DNA of 64,000 nt from UBA1479 sp002706405 (GCA_963972255.1 CAXATO010000003.1:186001-250000), one strand, 5' to 3'; shown: positions 25,209-34,491, numbered from the stretch's first letter. Notes: a model not told the origin generated them from the letters alone. Made by a program: numbers and translations.

Positions 25209-27182
25209 ATGACCAGGCTTATCGACTTCAAGAAATTGAGCACGAAGTTCTTCGGCGCGACGGTGCTTCTGTTCGCCGTCGCGGGGGTGGTCACTGTCAT
25301 CATGAGCACGCGCAGTCTGGATCGGCTGAGTGCGATCATCGGCGAGGTCGATGCGTTGCTGAGCCGTGAAAGTGCTGCATTGCAGTCCGCCCACACCGAC
25401 CGGCTGAAGGCGGAACAAGCCCGCGACCGTGCGGTGATCACGGCGGAGAACGCCAAGGAACTGGCCACGCGGCAGCAACAGATCGCCGTGCGGGAGGCCG
25501 AACTTCAAGGGTACTATCAGGGCGCGTTGCGCATCGTCGCTTCGCAGCTGGAATCGATCCTGTCCCCCATGAGCAAACCCGACCGGGAATTTTTCATTCT
25601 GGACGGCTCGGTTTTTCTTGCGGTGCTTGAAGGGGCCAATTCCATTGGATTTTATGCCATCCAGGACATGGATGGATTGGCGGACCTTGCCGATACGGAA
25701 GGTTTTGCACCCGCGCGGACCAAGACCTTCGAGAAGGTCATCAGCGAGAATTTGGGCGTCGAAACCCCGCATTTGGCGATCGACCGTGAGGCCGGTCTGA
25801 TCCGGATCGCGGCGCTGATCGGTCCGACCGCGGACCGTTTCGGGATGATCGAAGTCATTCTCCAGGATCGCCTGACCCCGATGAAGGTCGAGGCCCGTGA
25901 ATTGGCGCAGTCCTACGCGGCCAAGCTGGCGGAACAATCGGCGAAACAGGACCAGCAGTTTCAGGCGCGCTTGGCGGAACTGGCCGCGCAGCGCGCGAAC
26001 CGTGACGAAATGCGTGCCAAGCAGGAGGCGCGGACCGCCGACGAGGAGCGCTCCGCGCGGCGCTTGTTGATCATGGCGGTGGTTCTGTCGTCGCTTTTCG
26101 GCGCCGTCGCCATCAGCGTCCTGGTCGTCAGGTTGATCACGCGCCCTCTCGAACGAAATGTCGCGATCATGACCCGTTTGGCCGGCAACGACACGGATGT
26201 CGAAGTGTCAGATGCGCATCGTACGGACGAAATCGGCGAAATGGCGCAGGCGGTTCAGGTCTTCAAAGACAGCTTGATCGCGGCGGAACAGCAGGCGCGG
26301 GAACGACAGGCGGAACGCGCGGCCCGCGACGAAAGGGTCCAGAAGATCGAGGCCATGGCCAAGGAGTTCGACGCGCAGGTGTCCGGATCGCTCGATAATG
26401 TCGGCACGGCAACCCGGGAAATGAGGACCACGTCGGAGCAGATGTCCGGGGTCGCCCAACAGACCGCCGATCAGACCAAACTGGTGACCGAGGCCTCGGA
26501 AACGGCGGCGCATAGCGTGCAGACCGTGGCTACGGCGGCGGAGGAATTGTCCAAGTCGATCACCGAGATTGCAGAGCAGGCGGCGACGTCGACCCGGGTG
26601 TCCGAAGATGCCGCCGATCAGGCCCGCGAGACGGATGAGCGGGTCCGGCGCCTGAACGACGCGGCAGTGAAGATCGGCGCCGTAATCCAGCTGATTACCG
26701 ACATTGCTGAGCAGACCAACCTTCTGGCCTTGAATGCGACCATCGAGGCGGCCCGCGCCGGCGATGCGGGCAAGGGCTTTGCCGTGGTCGCGTCGGAGGT
26801 CAAGAACCTGGCCAACCAGACCGCCAAGGCGACCGAGGAAATTGCCGCCCAGGTCGCCAACATTCAGTCTGAGACCGGGGATACGGTGCGCGCGATCTCG
26901 AAAATCACGGAAAGCGTCGACAAGATGTGCGAAATCGCCGCCGGCATTTCCGCCGCGGTCGAGCAGCAATCGGCCGCGACGCGGGAAATCGCCCGCAATA
27001 CGGACGAGGCCACCGTCGGGACCCGCCGCGCCAGCGACAGCACCGCCCAGGTTGCCCAGGCGGCCACCGAAACGGAACAATCGGCGGCCGAAGTGCTCAA
27101 GTCCGTTGATACGCTCGACCGGGAAGGCGACCGCCTGCGCCGCTATGTCACCGAGTTTCTGGATCGGGTGCGCGCCGCCTGA
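25209..27182 (+). CDS. Methyl-accepting chemotaxis protein
   Basis: A transmembrane chemoreceptor of 657 residues. The first membrane helix spans about 12-32. A periplasmic domain of roughly 250 residues follows; it begins and ends in long charged helices and I cannot assign it to a known ligand-binding family. The second membrane helix is at about 284-306, followed by a HAMP domain and the signalling hairpin. The signalling tip is normal: ITDIAEQTNLLALNATIEAARAGDAGKGFAVVASEVKNLA. An AT-rich site like those of the sox genes lies upstream. No CheW-binding C-terminal pentapeptide is present. Confidence 0.95.
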   Translation: MTRLIDFKKLSTKFFGATVLLFAVAGVVTVIMSTRSLDRLSAIIGEVDALLSRESAALQSAHTDRLKAEQARDRAVITAENAKELATRQQQIAVREAELQGYYQGALRIVASQLESILSPMSKPDREFFILDGSVFLAVLEGANSIGFYAIQDMDGLADLADTEGFAPARTKTFEKVISENLGVETPHLAIDREAGLIRIAALIGPTADRFGMIEVILQDRLTPMKVEARELAQSYAAKLAEQSAKQDQQFQARLAELAAQRANRDEMRAKQEARTADEERSARRLLIMAVVLSSLFGAVAISVLVVRLITRPLERNVAIMTRLAGNDTDVEVSDAHRTDEIGEMAQAVQVFKDSLIAAEQQARERQAERAARDERVQKIEAMAKEFDAQVSGSLDNVGTATREMRTTSEQMSGVAQQTADQTKLVTEASETAAHSVQTVATAAEELSKSITEIAEQAATSTRVSEDAADQARETDERVRRLNDAAVKIGAVIQLITDIAEQTNLLALNATIEAARAGDAGKGFAVVASEVKNLANQTAKATEEIAAQVANIQSETGDTVRAISKITESVDKMCEIAAGISAAVEQQSAATREIARNTDEATVGTRRASDSTAQVAQAATETEQSAAEVLKSVDTLDREGDRLRRYVTEFLDRVRAA

Positions 27183-27259
27183 ATCCGGCGTCGGCAAAAA
27201 TGGCTTAAAATGCGACCGGAATATTTGCCGAAGTCTTTGAATACAGGCATAGTTCCGGC

Positions 27260-29032
27260 ATGTCTAATGCTCCTGCTCTGAACCTCCGCGACGGCGCGGC
27301 CGAAGATGCCCGCCGATTCCAGGCGAACCTGGAATTGCTGGCCGAAATGTCCCAGGATTTCGCGGCGTCTCGCGATCTGGACGCGGCCCTGCTCAAGGCC
27401 GTGGGGCATATCACGGATTCGGTCAATGCCGAGGGCGGGGCCCTGTTCCTGCTCGACGAGCAGGGAGAAAACCTGCGCTGTCATGCCTGCGTGGGGGCGA
27501 CGGAGATTACCGGCCTGATAATCGCCGCGGACAAGGGCATCGTCGGGCGTTCGGTGCAGAACAATCTGGGCGAAATCGTCCGTGACGTGTCCAAGGACCC
27601 GAATTTCTTTGGCGGGGTCGACGAAAAGACCGGCTATACGACCAAATCCATCCTCTGCGCGCCGCTCACCGTGAAGGACGAGCGCATCGGCGCCATCGAG
27701 CTGATCAACAAGCGGGGCGGCGACGGGCTGTTCAGCCCCGATGATCTGAATTTTCTCGAGGCCCTGGCCGCCTCGGCGGCGCTGGCGATTCTCAACGCCC
27801 GTCAGGCGGATGCGCTGTTGGAGCAGGAGCGCATCAAACGCGAACTGGAACTGGCCCGCGAAATTCAAAGCTCCCTCTTGCCCCGGCAACCCGGCGACGA
27901 CGCACCCATCGGCGGGATCAATCAGCCCGCGCGCGAGGTTTCCGGCGATTTCTTTGACCATTTTCCGCTGGAAGACGGGCGCATCTGCTTTTGCCTGGGC
28001 GATGTGTCGGGCAAGGGCGTGAACGCGGCCTTGCTGATGGCCAAGACGGCCAGCCTCTATCGTTGTCTGGGCAAGGCCATTCTGTCGCCGGGCCGCCTGT
28101 TGGCCCTGGTCAATCGCGAGATCTGCGAAACCGCGGCGCGCGGCATGTTCGTCACCATGGTTGGCGGCATTTACGATCCGCGCACGGGCGTGGTGACGCT
28201 GTCCAATGCGGGGCACGAACCGGCCCTGTTGCTGACGCCGGAAGGTGAGTTCCAGGCGTTCGAGGCCGAGGGCCCGCCGCTCGGCATTCTGGCCGATCCG
28301 CCGACCAAGGACGGCTACCCGGAAACGGCGATCGACCTGCAGGGCGGCAGCTTGTGGGTCTTCACCGACGGCGTGACCGAAGGCTACACCGATGACGCCG
28401 GCACGGAGCTGGGCGTCGACGGCGTCAAACGCATCCTGCTGGACACCCGCGGGCAATCGCTGCGGGCGCGGCTTGATGCCGTGGTCGGGGTCATCAAGCC
28501 CGGCGACGACGGCATGCGCGATGACGTCACCCTGCTGGGCGTGACCGACACGGCGGCCGAACGGCCGGCGGCCCTGGCCGCCGCCGAACGGGTGACCGGA
28601 AGCTCGGAATTGATCATGTCCATGCGCTTGCCGGCGCGGGCGGATCGGTTGCGGGTCATCCGCCATGCCGTGCGCGCGGCCTTGAATTTCCTGACCTGCG
28701 CGGACGAGATGACCGAAGAAGTCATCCTGGCCGTGGACGAAGCTTGTCAGAACGTGGTGCGCCATGCCTATGGCGGGCGCGCCGATGGTGAAATCGCGAT
28801 CGAACTTCGCCGCGACGGCGACGATTTCGTGGTCGAACTGCAGGATTTCGCCGCCCCCGTCGATGCGGACAACGTCAAGGGGCGCGATCTTGAGGATATC
28901 AAACCGGGAGGTCTCGGCGTTCATCTGATCCATGAAATCATGGACGATGTTCAATTCGTGACGCCTCCCGCCGGGGTGGGTAATCTGTTACAACTGCGAA
29001 AGCGGCTTCAAACAAAAGCCGGCGCATCTTGA
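27260..29032 (+). CDS. GAF - SpoIIE-type phosphatase - anti-sigma kinase fusion protein
   Basis: A cytoplasmic regulator of 590 residues joining three modules. A GAF sensor domain spans about 40-185, with the LTVKDERIGAIELINK block. A PP2C/SpoIIE serine phosphatase spans about 205-420 (LPRQPGDDAP, GDVSGKGVNAALLMAK, LSNAGHEPALLL, FTDGVTEGYTDD). An RsbW-like HATPase spans about 455-590, with the N-box VDEACQNVVRHAYGG. Such proteins run partner-switching pathways, in which kinase and phosphatase act on a STAS protein. A STAS gene follows 11 bases downstream, ahead of Mla transporter genes, which suggests the target is in this operon. Confidence 0.92.
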   Translation: MSNAPALNLRDGAAEDARRFQANLELLAEMSQDFAASRDLDAALLKAVGHITDSVNAEGGALFLLDEQGENLRCHACVGATEITGLIIAADKGIVGRSVQNNLGEIVRDVSKDPNFFGGVDEKTGYTTKSILCAPLTVKDERIGAIELINKRGGDGLFSPDDLNFLEALAASAALAILNARQADALLEQERIKRELELAREIQSSLLPRQPGDDAPIGGINQPAREVSGDFFDHFPLEDGRICFCLGDVSGKGVNAALLMAKTASLYRCLGKAILSPGRLLALVNREICETAARGMFVTMVGGIYDPRTGVVTLSNAGHEPALLLTPEGEFQAFEAEGPPLGILADPPTKDGYPETAIDLQGGSLWVFTDGVTEGYTDDAGTELGVDGVKRILLDTRGQSLRARLDAVVGVIKPGDDGMRDDVTLLGVTDTAAERPAALAAAERVTGSSELIMSMRLPARADRLRVIRHAVRAALNFLTCADEMTEEVILAVDEACQNVVRHAYGGRADGEIAIELRRDGDDFVVELQDFAAPVDADNVKGRDLEDIKPGGLGVHLIHEIMDDVQFVTPPAGVGNLLQLRKRLQTKAGAS

Positions 29033-29043
29033 GGGGACTGGAC

Positions 29044-29364
29044 ATGAAACACGAAGTCAAAGACGTGGGCGGGTCCGTCGTGATCGCTTTTGAAGGCGAT
29101 GTCGATCTGCAAACGTCACCGAAGGCGCGCGAAGCTCTGCTGGCCACCGTCGGTCAGGGCAAGCCCGTGGTCGTCGATCTGGCCAAGGTCGGTTATATCG
29201 ATTCATCAGGCGTCGCGTCGCTGGTCGAAGCCTTGCAGACCGCCAAGAAAGGCGGTCAGACCCTGGCCCTGGCGGCTGTCAGCGAGGGGGCGCTTCGGGT
29301 GCTCAAGCTGGCGCGCCTCGATGCCGTATTTGCCATTCATGGCAGCGTGGACGACGCCGTTTAG
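29044..29364 (+). CDS. STAS domain protein (anti-sigma factor antagonist / MlaB-like)
   Basis: A 106-residue single STAS domain. The phosphorylation loop YIDSSGVASL is intact; Ser55 corresponds to the serine phosphorylated in SpoIIAA. GAGGGG seven bases upstream sets the start at 29044 rather than a TTG that overlaps the previous stop. STAS proteins of this size act either as anti-sigma antagonists or, as in MlaB, as a subunit bound to the ATPase MlaF. Here the gene lies between a phosphatase/kinase fusion and mlaE-mlaF-mlaD, so either role or both are possible. Confidence 0.92.
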   Translation: MKHEVKDVGGSVVIAFEGDVDLQTSPKAREALLATVGQGKPVVVDLAKVGYIDSSGVASLVEALQTAKKGGQTLALAAVSEGALRVLKLARLDAVFAIHGSVDDAV

Positions 29365-29400
29365 GCTTCGCCGCGCCCCTGCTGACCGGAGAAACCGCGC

Positions 29401-30216
29401 GTGACCCCAACCGATACCCGAAACCCGATCGTCGTCACGACCGAAAGAGTCGGTCGCGCCGCCGTCGCCGGCATCGAGGAGATCGGCATGGGCGCCATGA
29501 TGGTGGTGGAAAGTTTCTACTGGCTGATCTTCGGGCGGCGCGAAAAGCAGGCCGTGCGCCTGGGCGCCATCGCCGAACAATGCATGGCCATCGGTATTCA
29601 GGCGGTACCGATCATCGCCCTTCTGGCCGCGACCATCGGCATGATGCTGGCGATCCAGGGCATTCACACGCTGCGCATCTTCGGCGCCGAAAGCCGGGTC
29701 ACCGTCGGCATCTCATTTTCCGTGGTGCGCGAATTCGCGCCCCTGATTACCGGCATCGTCATCGCCGGGCGGTCCGGCTCGGCGCTCGCCGCGCGCATCG
29801 GCACCATGAAGATCAATCAGGAAGTCGATGCTCTTTACGTCATGGGCATCAATCCGGTGCGCTTCCTGGTCGTGCCGGCCATGGTGGCGATGCTGATCAT
29901 GGTGCCGGCGCTGACGTTGTTTTCCGATTTCGTCGGGCTGTTCTTCGCCGGCGTCTACGTGAACCTGGATCTCGGCATCTCGCTTGCCGCCTATATGGAT
30001 CAGACGATCGAGCTTCTCAGCGTCGACGATCTGATGCATGGCCTCGGCAAAAGCGTGATCTTCTCGATCCTCATCGCCGTGATCGGCGTGGTCAACGGGG
30101 CCTCGGTCCAGGGCGGCGCCGAAGGCGTGGGCAAGGCGACGACCCGTGCGGTCGTGCAATCCATTTCGGCGATCATCGTGACGGACATGCTGTTCGCCTT
30201 CGTGGTGACGCGGTAG
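29401..30216 (+). CDS. mlaE: MlaE-family ABC transporter permease
   Basis: The inner-membrane permease of a lipid transport system, 271 residues with about six hydrophobic segments. Family blocks include LTGIVIAGRSGSALAARIGTMK-like sequence (ITGIVIAGRSGSA, then AARIGTMKINQEVDAL) and YVMGINPVRFLVVPAM. It starts with GTG after GGAG. It stands 36 bases after the STAS gene and ten bases before the ATPase gene. With MlaF and MlaD it should move phospholipids between inner and outer membranes; the direction is not evident from sequence. Confidence 0.94.
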   Translation: MTPTDTRNPIVVTTERVGRAAVAGIEEIGMGAMMVVESFYWLIFGRREKQAVRLGAIAEQCMAIGIQAVPIIALLAATIGMMLAIQGIHTLRIFGAESRVTVGISFSVVREFAPLITGIVIAGRSGSALAARIGTMKINQEVDALYVMGINPVRFLVVPAMVAMLIMVPALTLFSDFVGLFFAGVYVNLDLGISLAAYMDQTIELLSVDDLMHGLGKSVIFSILIAVIGVVNGASVQGGAEGVGKATTRAVVQSISAIIVTDMLFAFVVTR

Positions 30217-30226
30217 GGACAGGGAC

Positions 30227-31057
30227 ATGACGGAAACCGCCCAAACATCCCCCCGCAGCGTGATCGAGGTTCGCGACCTGGTCACCCATTACGGCGATCG
30301 CATGATCCTGAAGGGCATCTCCATGGACGTCCATGCCGACGAGGTCATGGTCATCATGGGCGGTTCCGGATCCGGGAAAAGCACGCTTTTGCGCCATCTG
30401 ATGGCGCTCGAACATCATACGTCGGGGACCATGCGCATTCTGGGCGAGGACATCGACAAGCTGTCGGGGGTCGAACTGGTCGAACTGCGCCAGAAGCTGG
30501 GCGTGGCGTTCCAGGGCGGGGCATTGTTTTCGTCCATGACCGTGGGTGAGAACGTCATGCTGCCGCTGTTCGAGCATACGGGCCTGGACCGCAAGACCAT
30601 GGAAATCATGGCCCGCATGAAGCTGGAGGTGGTCAGCCTGGGCGGGTTCGAAAATCTGATGCCGTCGGAACTGTCCGGCGGCATGATCAAGCGCGCAGCC
30701 TTCGCCCGGGCCATCGTCATGGACCCGAAAATCCTGTTCTGCGACGAACCGTCGGCGGGGCTGGACCCGGTCGTCGCTTCGGCGCTTGACGACCTGATCC
30801 TGCTGCTGCGTGACGCCCTGGGCATGACCGTGGTGGTGGTGACCCACGAATTGGAAAGCGCGTTCAAGATCGCCGACCGGATCACCATTCTCGACCGGGG
30901 TGAAATTCTGTTCATCGGCACGCCGGACGAACTGCGCGCCGACCCGTCAGAACGCATTCAGAACCTGTTGAACCGCGTGGCCGAGGACGACACCATGGAC
31001 GCCGACGCCTACCTGAACCGATTGACGGGCGAACAGCCTGCCTACCGGCCCCTTTAA
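30227..31057 (+). CDS. mlaF: MlaF-family ABC transporter ATP-binding protein
   Basis: The ATPase of the lipid transport system, 276 residues. The Walker A is GGSGSGKST, the signature ELSGGMIKRAAFARAI, Walker B ILFCDEPSAGLDP and the switch histidine lies in VVVTHELESAFKIADR. The SAGLDP form and ELSGGM signature are characteristic of MlaF/Ttg2A. The C-terminal tail after residue 245 matches the region that contacts MlaB in E. coli MlaF. It is translated close behind mlaE and ahead of mlaD. Confidence 0.95.
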   Translation: MTETAQTSPRSVIEVRDLVTHYGDRMILKGISMDVHADEVMVIMGGSGSGKSTLLRHLMALEHHTSGTMRILGEDIDKLSGVELVELRQKLGVAFQGGALFSSMTVGENVMLPLFEHTGLDRKTMEIMARMKLEVVSLGGFENLMPSELSGGMIKRAAFARAIVMDPKILFCDEPSAGLDPVVASALDDLILLLRDALGMTVVVVTHELESAFKIADRITILDRGEILFIGTPDELRADPSERIQNLLNRVAEDDTMDADAYLNRLTGEQPAYRPL

Positions 31058-31082
31058 GGATCAAGACGTTGAGAACGAAGAC

Positions 31083-32081
31083 GTGAGAAGCAACAAGATA
31101 AATTATCTGCTGGTCGGGACCTTCGTCCTCGCCATGATCGCCGGGCTGATCGTCGCCCTGTCGGTACTGACGGGGCGCACCGGGGCGACGGACGCCTACC
31201 ACGCCTATTATTCCAACGTCACCGGCGTGAAGTTCGGCACGCAGGTTGTCTACGAAGGTTATCCCATCGGTCAGGTCGAAACGGTGACGCCGGAACCCAG
31301 TAAGGGCGGCATGCGGTTCCGGGTCGATTTCGAGATCACTGAGGGTTGGAAAATTCCCAAGGACAGCAAGGTGGCGATTGCCGCCCCCGGACTGCTTGCG
31401 GCGGTGACGCTGAGCATTTCCGCCGGTGCCAGTCCGGATGCCTTGGCGCCGGGGGCGGAAGTCACGGCGGTCGAGGGCGGCGACCTGTTCGCGGTGGTAT
31501 CCGGCGTCGCGGAAAAGCTGGGCGGGCTCAGCGACAACAGCATCGAGCCCCTTTTGGCCAGTGTCCAACTGGCCGTGAACAGCGCCAACAGGCTGTTGAA
31601 TGATCATGGCGAGAGCCTTGCCGGCGACCTGAAACAGATGATCAAGGAGGCGTCCCTCCTGGTCGCCGACGTCAGCCGCCGCATTCCCGTGGTTATCGAC
31701 GATATGGAACTGATCGCGTCCGATGTGCAGTCGTTCAGCGGCGAACTGAAGGCTGCCGCCACGCCCGCCAACCGCAAGCTGATCGAGGAGACGATCGCCA
31801 ACCTGAACGGCGCCACCAAGGATGCCCAGGCCGCCATGGCCAACGGCGACAAATTGATGACCACCTTGACCGACATGGTCGGCAAGAACGACGGCGATCT
31901 GCGGCGCTCGATCAAGGATGCCCGCTATGTGGTCGAAAGCGTCGCCCGCCGCATCGACGCCATCAACGAAAACCTGGAAGGCATGTCGCGTAATATGTTG
32001 GAATTCTCGCGCCAGATCAGGCAGAACCCCGGCCTGCTGCTGAACAGCAAGCCGGTCACGGATGAGGCGCAGGCGAAATGA
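31083..32081 (+). CDS. mlaD: MCE/MlaD-family lipid-binding protein
   Basis: A periplasmic, membrane-anchored MCE protein of 332 residues. One N-terminal helix (about 8-30) precedes a single MCE domain (YYSNVTGVKFGTQVVYEGYPIGQVETV). A long helical tail of about 180 residues follows. E. coli MlaD is about half this length, so the extended helical region makes this more like the longer MCE proteins that form a tube or needle. The start is GTG at 31083. Its stop overlaps the lipoprotein start (ATGA). Confidence 0.92.
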   Translation: MRSNKINYLLVGTFVLAMIAGLIVALSVLTGRTGATDAYHAYYSNVTGVKFGTQVVYEGYPIGQVETVTPEPSKGGMRFRVDFEITEGWKIPKDSKVAIAAPGLLAAVTLSISAGASPDALAPGAEVTAVEGGDLFAVVSGVAEKLGGLSDNSIEPLLASVQLAVNSANRLLNDHGESLAGDLKQMIKEASLLVADVSRRIPVVIDDMELIASDVQSFSGELKAAATPANRKLIEETIANLNGATKDAQAAMANGDKLMTTLTDMVGKNDGDLRRSIKDARYVVESVARRIDAINENLEGMSRNMLEFSRQIRQNPGLLLNSKPVTDEAQAK

Positions 32082-32683
32082 GGGCGACCATGATCCGACG
32101 ATTGTCCGCGCTGGCGCTGGTCGCCGTCCTGGCGGCCTGCGGCGGCAATGCCACGGTGCCGGAAAACCATTTTTACCGGCTTGAGGTCACGCCCCCGGAG
32201 ACGCCGGGCAAGCTGTTGATACCGGGTGTGCTCGAGGTCGACCGCCTGCTCGCCGCCGGCGAATTGACGCAGCGCTCCATCGTCTATCGCCGGGCCGACA
32301 ATCCGCATCAGCTGATGGCCTACCACTATCACTTCTGGAACGAAGCGCCGGGGGTACTGCTGCAAGGCGAATTGATCAATTACCTGAGCGCCGCCGGCAT
32401 CGCCAACAAGGTGCTGACGCCGGAAATGCGGGCACGGCCCGATTTTGCGGTCACCGGCCGGGTGGAAAAGCTGGAGCGAGTGATCGGCGGATCGAACGCG
32501 GGCGTCATCGAAATGAACCTGGTGTTGCGCCGGATCAACGACGGCACGGTTCTGGTCGCCAAGACCTATACCCGCGAGTTCACGCCCAAGGACGACGGCC
32601 TCACGGCCCTGGTCAAGGGATTCAGCGCGGCCGCCCGCGATATCTTCAAGGCCTTCGTGAACGACATTGCCGCGCAAATCTGA
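32078..32683 (+). CDS. PqiC-like ABC-type transport auxiliary lipoprotein
   Basis: A lipoprotein of about 201 residues with signal peptide and lipobox LAAC (cysteine near residue 25), followed by a family pattern NHFYRLEVTPPE and later DGTVLVAKTYTREF. It matches the ABC-type auxiliary component family that includes PqiC, thought to link MCE transporters to the outer membrane. The first ATG overlaps the mlaD stop; a second in-frame ATG at 32090 would shorten the signal peptide's N-terminus. It completes a permease-ATPase-MCE-lipoprotein set. Confidence 0.88.
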   Translation: MRATMIRRLSALALVAVLAACGGNATVPENHFYRLEVTPPETPGKLLIPGVLEVDRLLAAGELTQRSIVYRRADNPHQLMAYHYHFWNEAPGVLLQGELINYLSAAGIANKVLTPEMRARPDFAVTGRVEKLERVIGGSNAGVIEMNLVLRRINDGTVLVAKTYTREFTPKDDGLTALVKGFSAAARDIFKAFVNDIAAQI

Positions 32684-34040
32684 CGCCCATCGAACACGCC
32701 GCGGCCGCGCCGGCGGGCGCTCCGGCAGCCGGCGCGGCCATGCCCGCGCGGCTCAGTTCAAGGAACCGGCCCGCGTGACCATCACCGCCCTGGCGGCGCA
32801 AGGTGACGGCGTGGCGGATACGACCGACGGGCGCCGCCTGTTCATTCCCTTCACCGTTCCCGGCGACGAGATCGACGTCGAGATCGGCCCTGCCCGCGGG
32901 GACGGGTTCGAAGCCCGCGTGCGCGCCTTTGTCACAAAGGCGCCGAGGGGACAGGCATTCTGCCGTCATTTCGAAATCTGCGGCGGCTGTGCGGTCCAGC
33001 ATCTGACCGCGGCCCATTACGCCGAATGGAAGCGCGGCATTCTGTTGCAGGCCCTGTCCCGGCGCGGGCTGACGATCGAGGTCCTGGACCTTGCCGTGGT
33101 GCCCAGGGATTCCCGCCGCCGGGTGACCTTTCAGGCGGAGCGTACGGAAAAGGGCGTCGTCCTGGGATTCGCCGAACGGCGCGGCCATCGGATCGTCGAT
33201 ATCGACGCCTGTCCCCTGCTATTGCCGGCCATCAACGATCTGCTGCCTCTGTTGCGCGATCTGGCGGCGGCGATGCTTCAGAAGGGGGAGCGGGCGCGCC
33301 TGGCCGTCGCGCGCACCGAAGGTCCCGATGGCGGGGCGCTCGACCTGGTGGTCGAACGCGATCGGGAGCCCGATCTGGCGGCGCGCGAGGCCCTGGCCGA
33401 TTTCGCGCGCCGGTCCGGCGCGGCGCGGATTTCGTGGCGGGACGGGGCGGGCATGGTCGAGCCGATTGCCCATCTGACCCCGGTTGCCGCCGAATTCGGC
33501 CCGGCCGTGGTGGAATTGCCGCCCGGCGGATTCATGCAGCCGACATCGGCCGGCGAAGAGATTCTGCGAAACGCGATTTTGGCCGGCGCCGACGGGGCCA
33601 CGCGCATCGCCGAACTGTATGCGGGGGCCGGCACCTTCACCTTCGTGCTTGCCAAGATGTGCCGGGTTCACGCGGTCGATAGCCACGCGGCCCTGATGCG
33701 GGCGCTCAGCACCGGCGCGGGACGCTCGGGACTAGGCGGCCGGGTGACCACGGAAACCCGCGATCTGGCGGGGCGGCCGCTGCTGCCCGGTGAATTGAAG
33801 GACATCGATACGGTGATCGTGGACCCGCCCCGGGCGGGGGCGCTGCGCCAGGTCGAACAGATTGTTCTGGCCCCCGGCGTGCGCCGCGTGGTCATGGTGT
33901 CGTGCAACCCGCAGACCTTCGCGCGGGATGTCCGGGTGTTGGTGGACGGCGGGTTCGTGCCGGGGCCGGTTCTGCCCGTGGACCAGTTCCCTTTTTCCCA
34001 CCACCTGGAATGCGTGGCGGTGCTGACGCGCGGCGGCTAG
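32667..34040 (+). CDS. RumA/TrmA-type RNA (uracil-5-)-methyltransferase
   Basis: A SAM-dependent enzyme that methylates uridine C5 in rRNA or tRNA, with an iron-sulfur cluster. A TRAM domain is followed by the cluster cysteines CRHFEICGGC and a fourth in DACPLL. A SAM fold with ELYAGAGTFTF and DPPRAG comes next, and the nucleophile in VMVSCNPQTFARD. The frame opens at a TTG inside the lipoprotein gene. A GTG at 32775, nine bases after AAGGAA, would remove 36 arginine- and glycine-rich residues and begin right at the TRAM domain; either start is possible. Whether it acts on 23S rRNA or tRNA cannot be told. Confidence 0.92.
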   Translation: MPRKSDAHRTRRGRAGGRSGSRRGHARAAQFKEPARVTITALAAQGDGVADTTDGRRLFIPFTVPGDEIDVEIGPARGDGFEARVRAFVTKAPRGQAFCRHFEICGGCAVQHLTAAHYAEWKRGILLQALSRRGLTIEVLDLAVVPRDSRRRVTFQAERTEKGVVLGFAERRGHRIVDIDACPLLLPAINDLLPLLRDLAAAMLQKGERARLAVARTEGPDGGALDLVVERDREPDLAAREALADFARRSGAARISWRDGAGMVEPIAHLTPVAAEFGPAVVELPPGGFMQPTSAGEEILRNAILAGADGATRIAELYAGAGTFTFVLAKMCRVHAVDSHAALMRALSTGAGRSGLGGRVTTETRDLAGRPLLPGELKDIDTVIVDPPRAGALRQVEQIVLAPGVRRVVMVSCNPQTFARDVRVLVDGGFVPGPVLPVDQFPFSHHLECVAVLTRGG

Positions 34041-34049
34041 GGGAGGCGC

Positions 34050-34298
34050 CTACATGCCGACGGCGCGCATGTAGATGGTCAGAATTTCTTCCATCTCGTT
34101 GCGGTCGCTCTCATCCATTTTGCGCAGGCGGATGAGCTGGCGCATGACTTTCACGTCAAAGCCGGCGGACTTGGCTTCCGAGTAGACTTCCTTGATGTCT
34201 TCCGCGAGAGCCTTCTTTTCCTCTTCCAGACGTTCGATCCGGTCGATAAGGGCTTTCAGGCGCTCGCTGGCGGCGCCGCCGATTTCGCTTTCGCTCAT
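34050..34298 (-). CDS. gapR: GapR family nucleoid-associated protein (DUF2312)
   Basis: An 82-residue DNA-binding protein, nearly all helical, matching DUF2312/UPF0335. Family blocks are LKALIDRIERLEEEKKALAEDIKEVYSEAK and GFDVKVMRQLIRLRK. Caulobacter GapR belongs here; it binds overtwisted, AT-rich DNA ahead of polymerases and replication forks and is typical of alphaproteobacteria. The length is normal. It is convergent with the rRNA methyltransferase gene and divergent from the response regulator. Its preference for AT-rich DNA is worth recalling when judging the AT-rich sites elsewhere in this window. Confidence 0.94.
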   Translation of the reverse strand: MSESEIGGAASERLKALIDRIERLEEEKKALAEDIKEVYSEAKSAGFDVKVMRQLIRLRKMDESDRNEMEEILTIYMRAVGM

Positions 34299-34491
34299 GC
34301 TTGAGTGTCCTTGGGCTGTCCTGGGTATTCAAAAAGTCTTCGGGTGAGGGCGCACCATAAGTACCCGTTTCCGCCCCGGCAAGTGGTTGAAAAGCGGGGA
34401 TAAACGGAATGCGTTTTTTTAAACCAGAAATGTTCAATTTTGCCTATATGGATGTATGATTGCGGCAGAGTCCAAGTAGGGGGTTGAAAAA

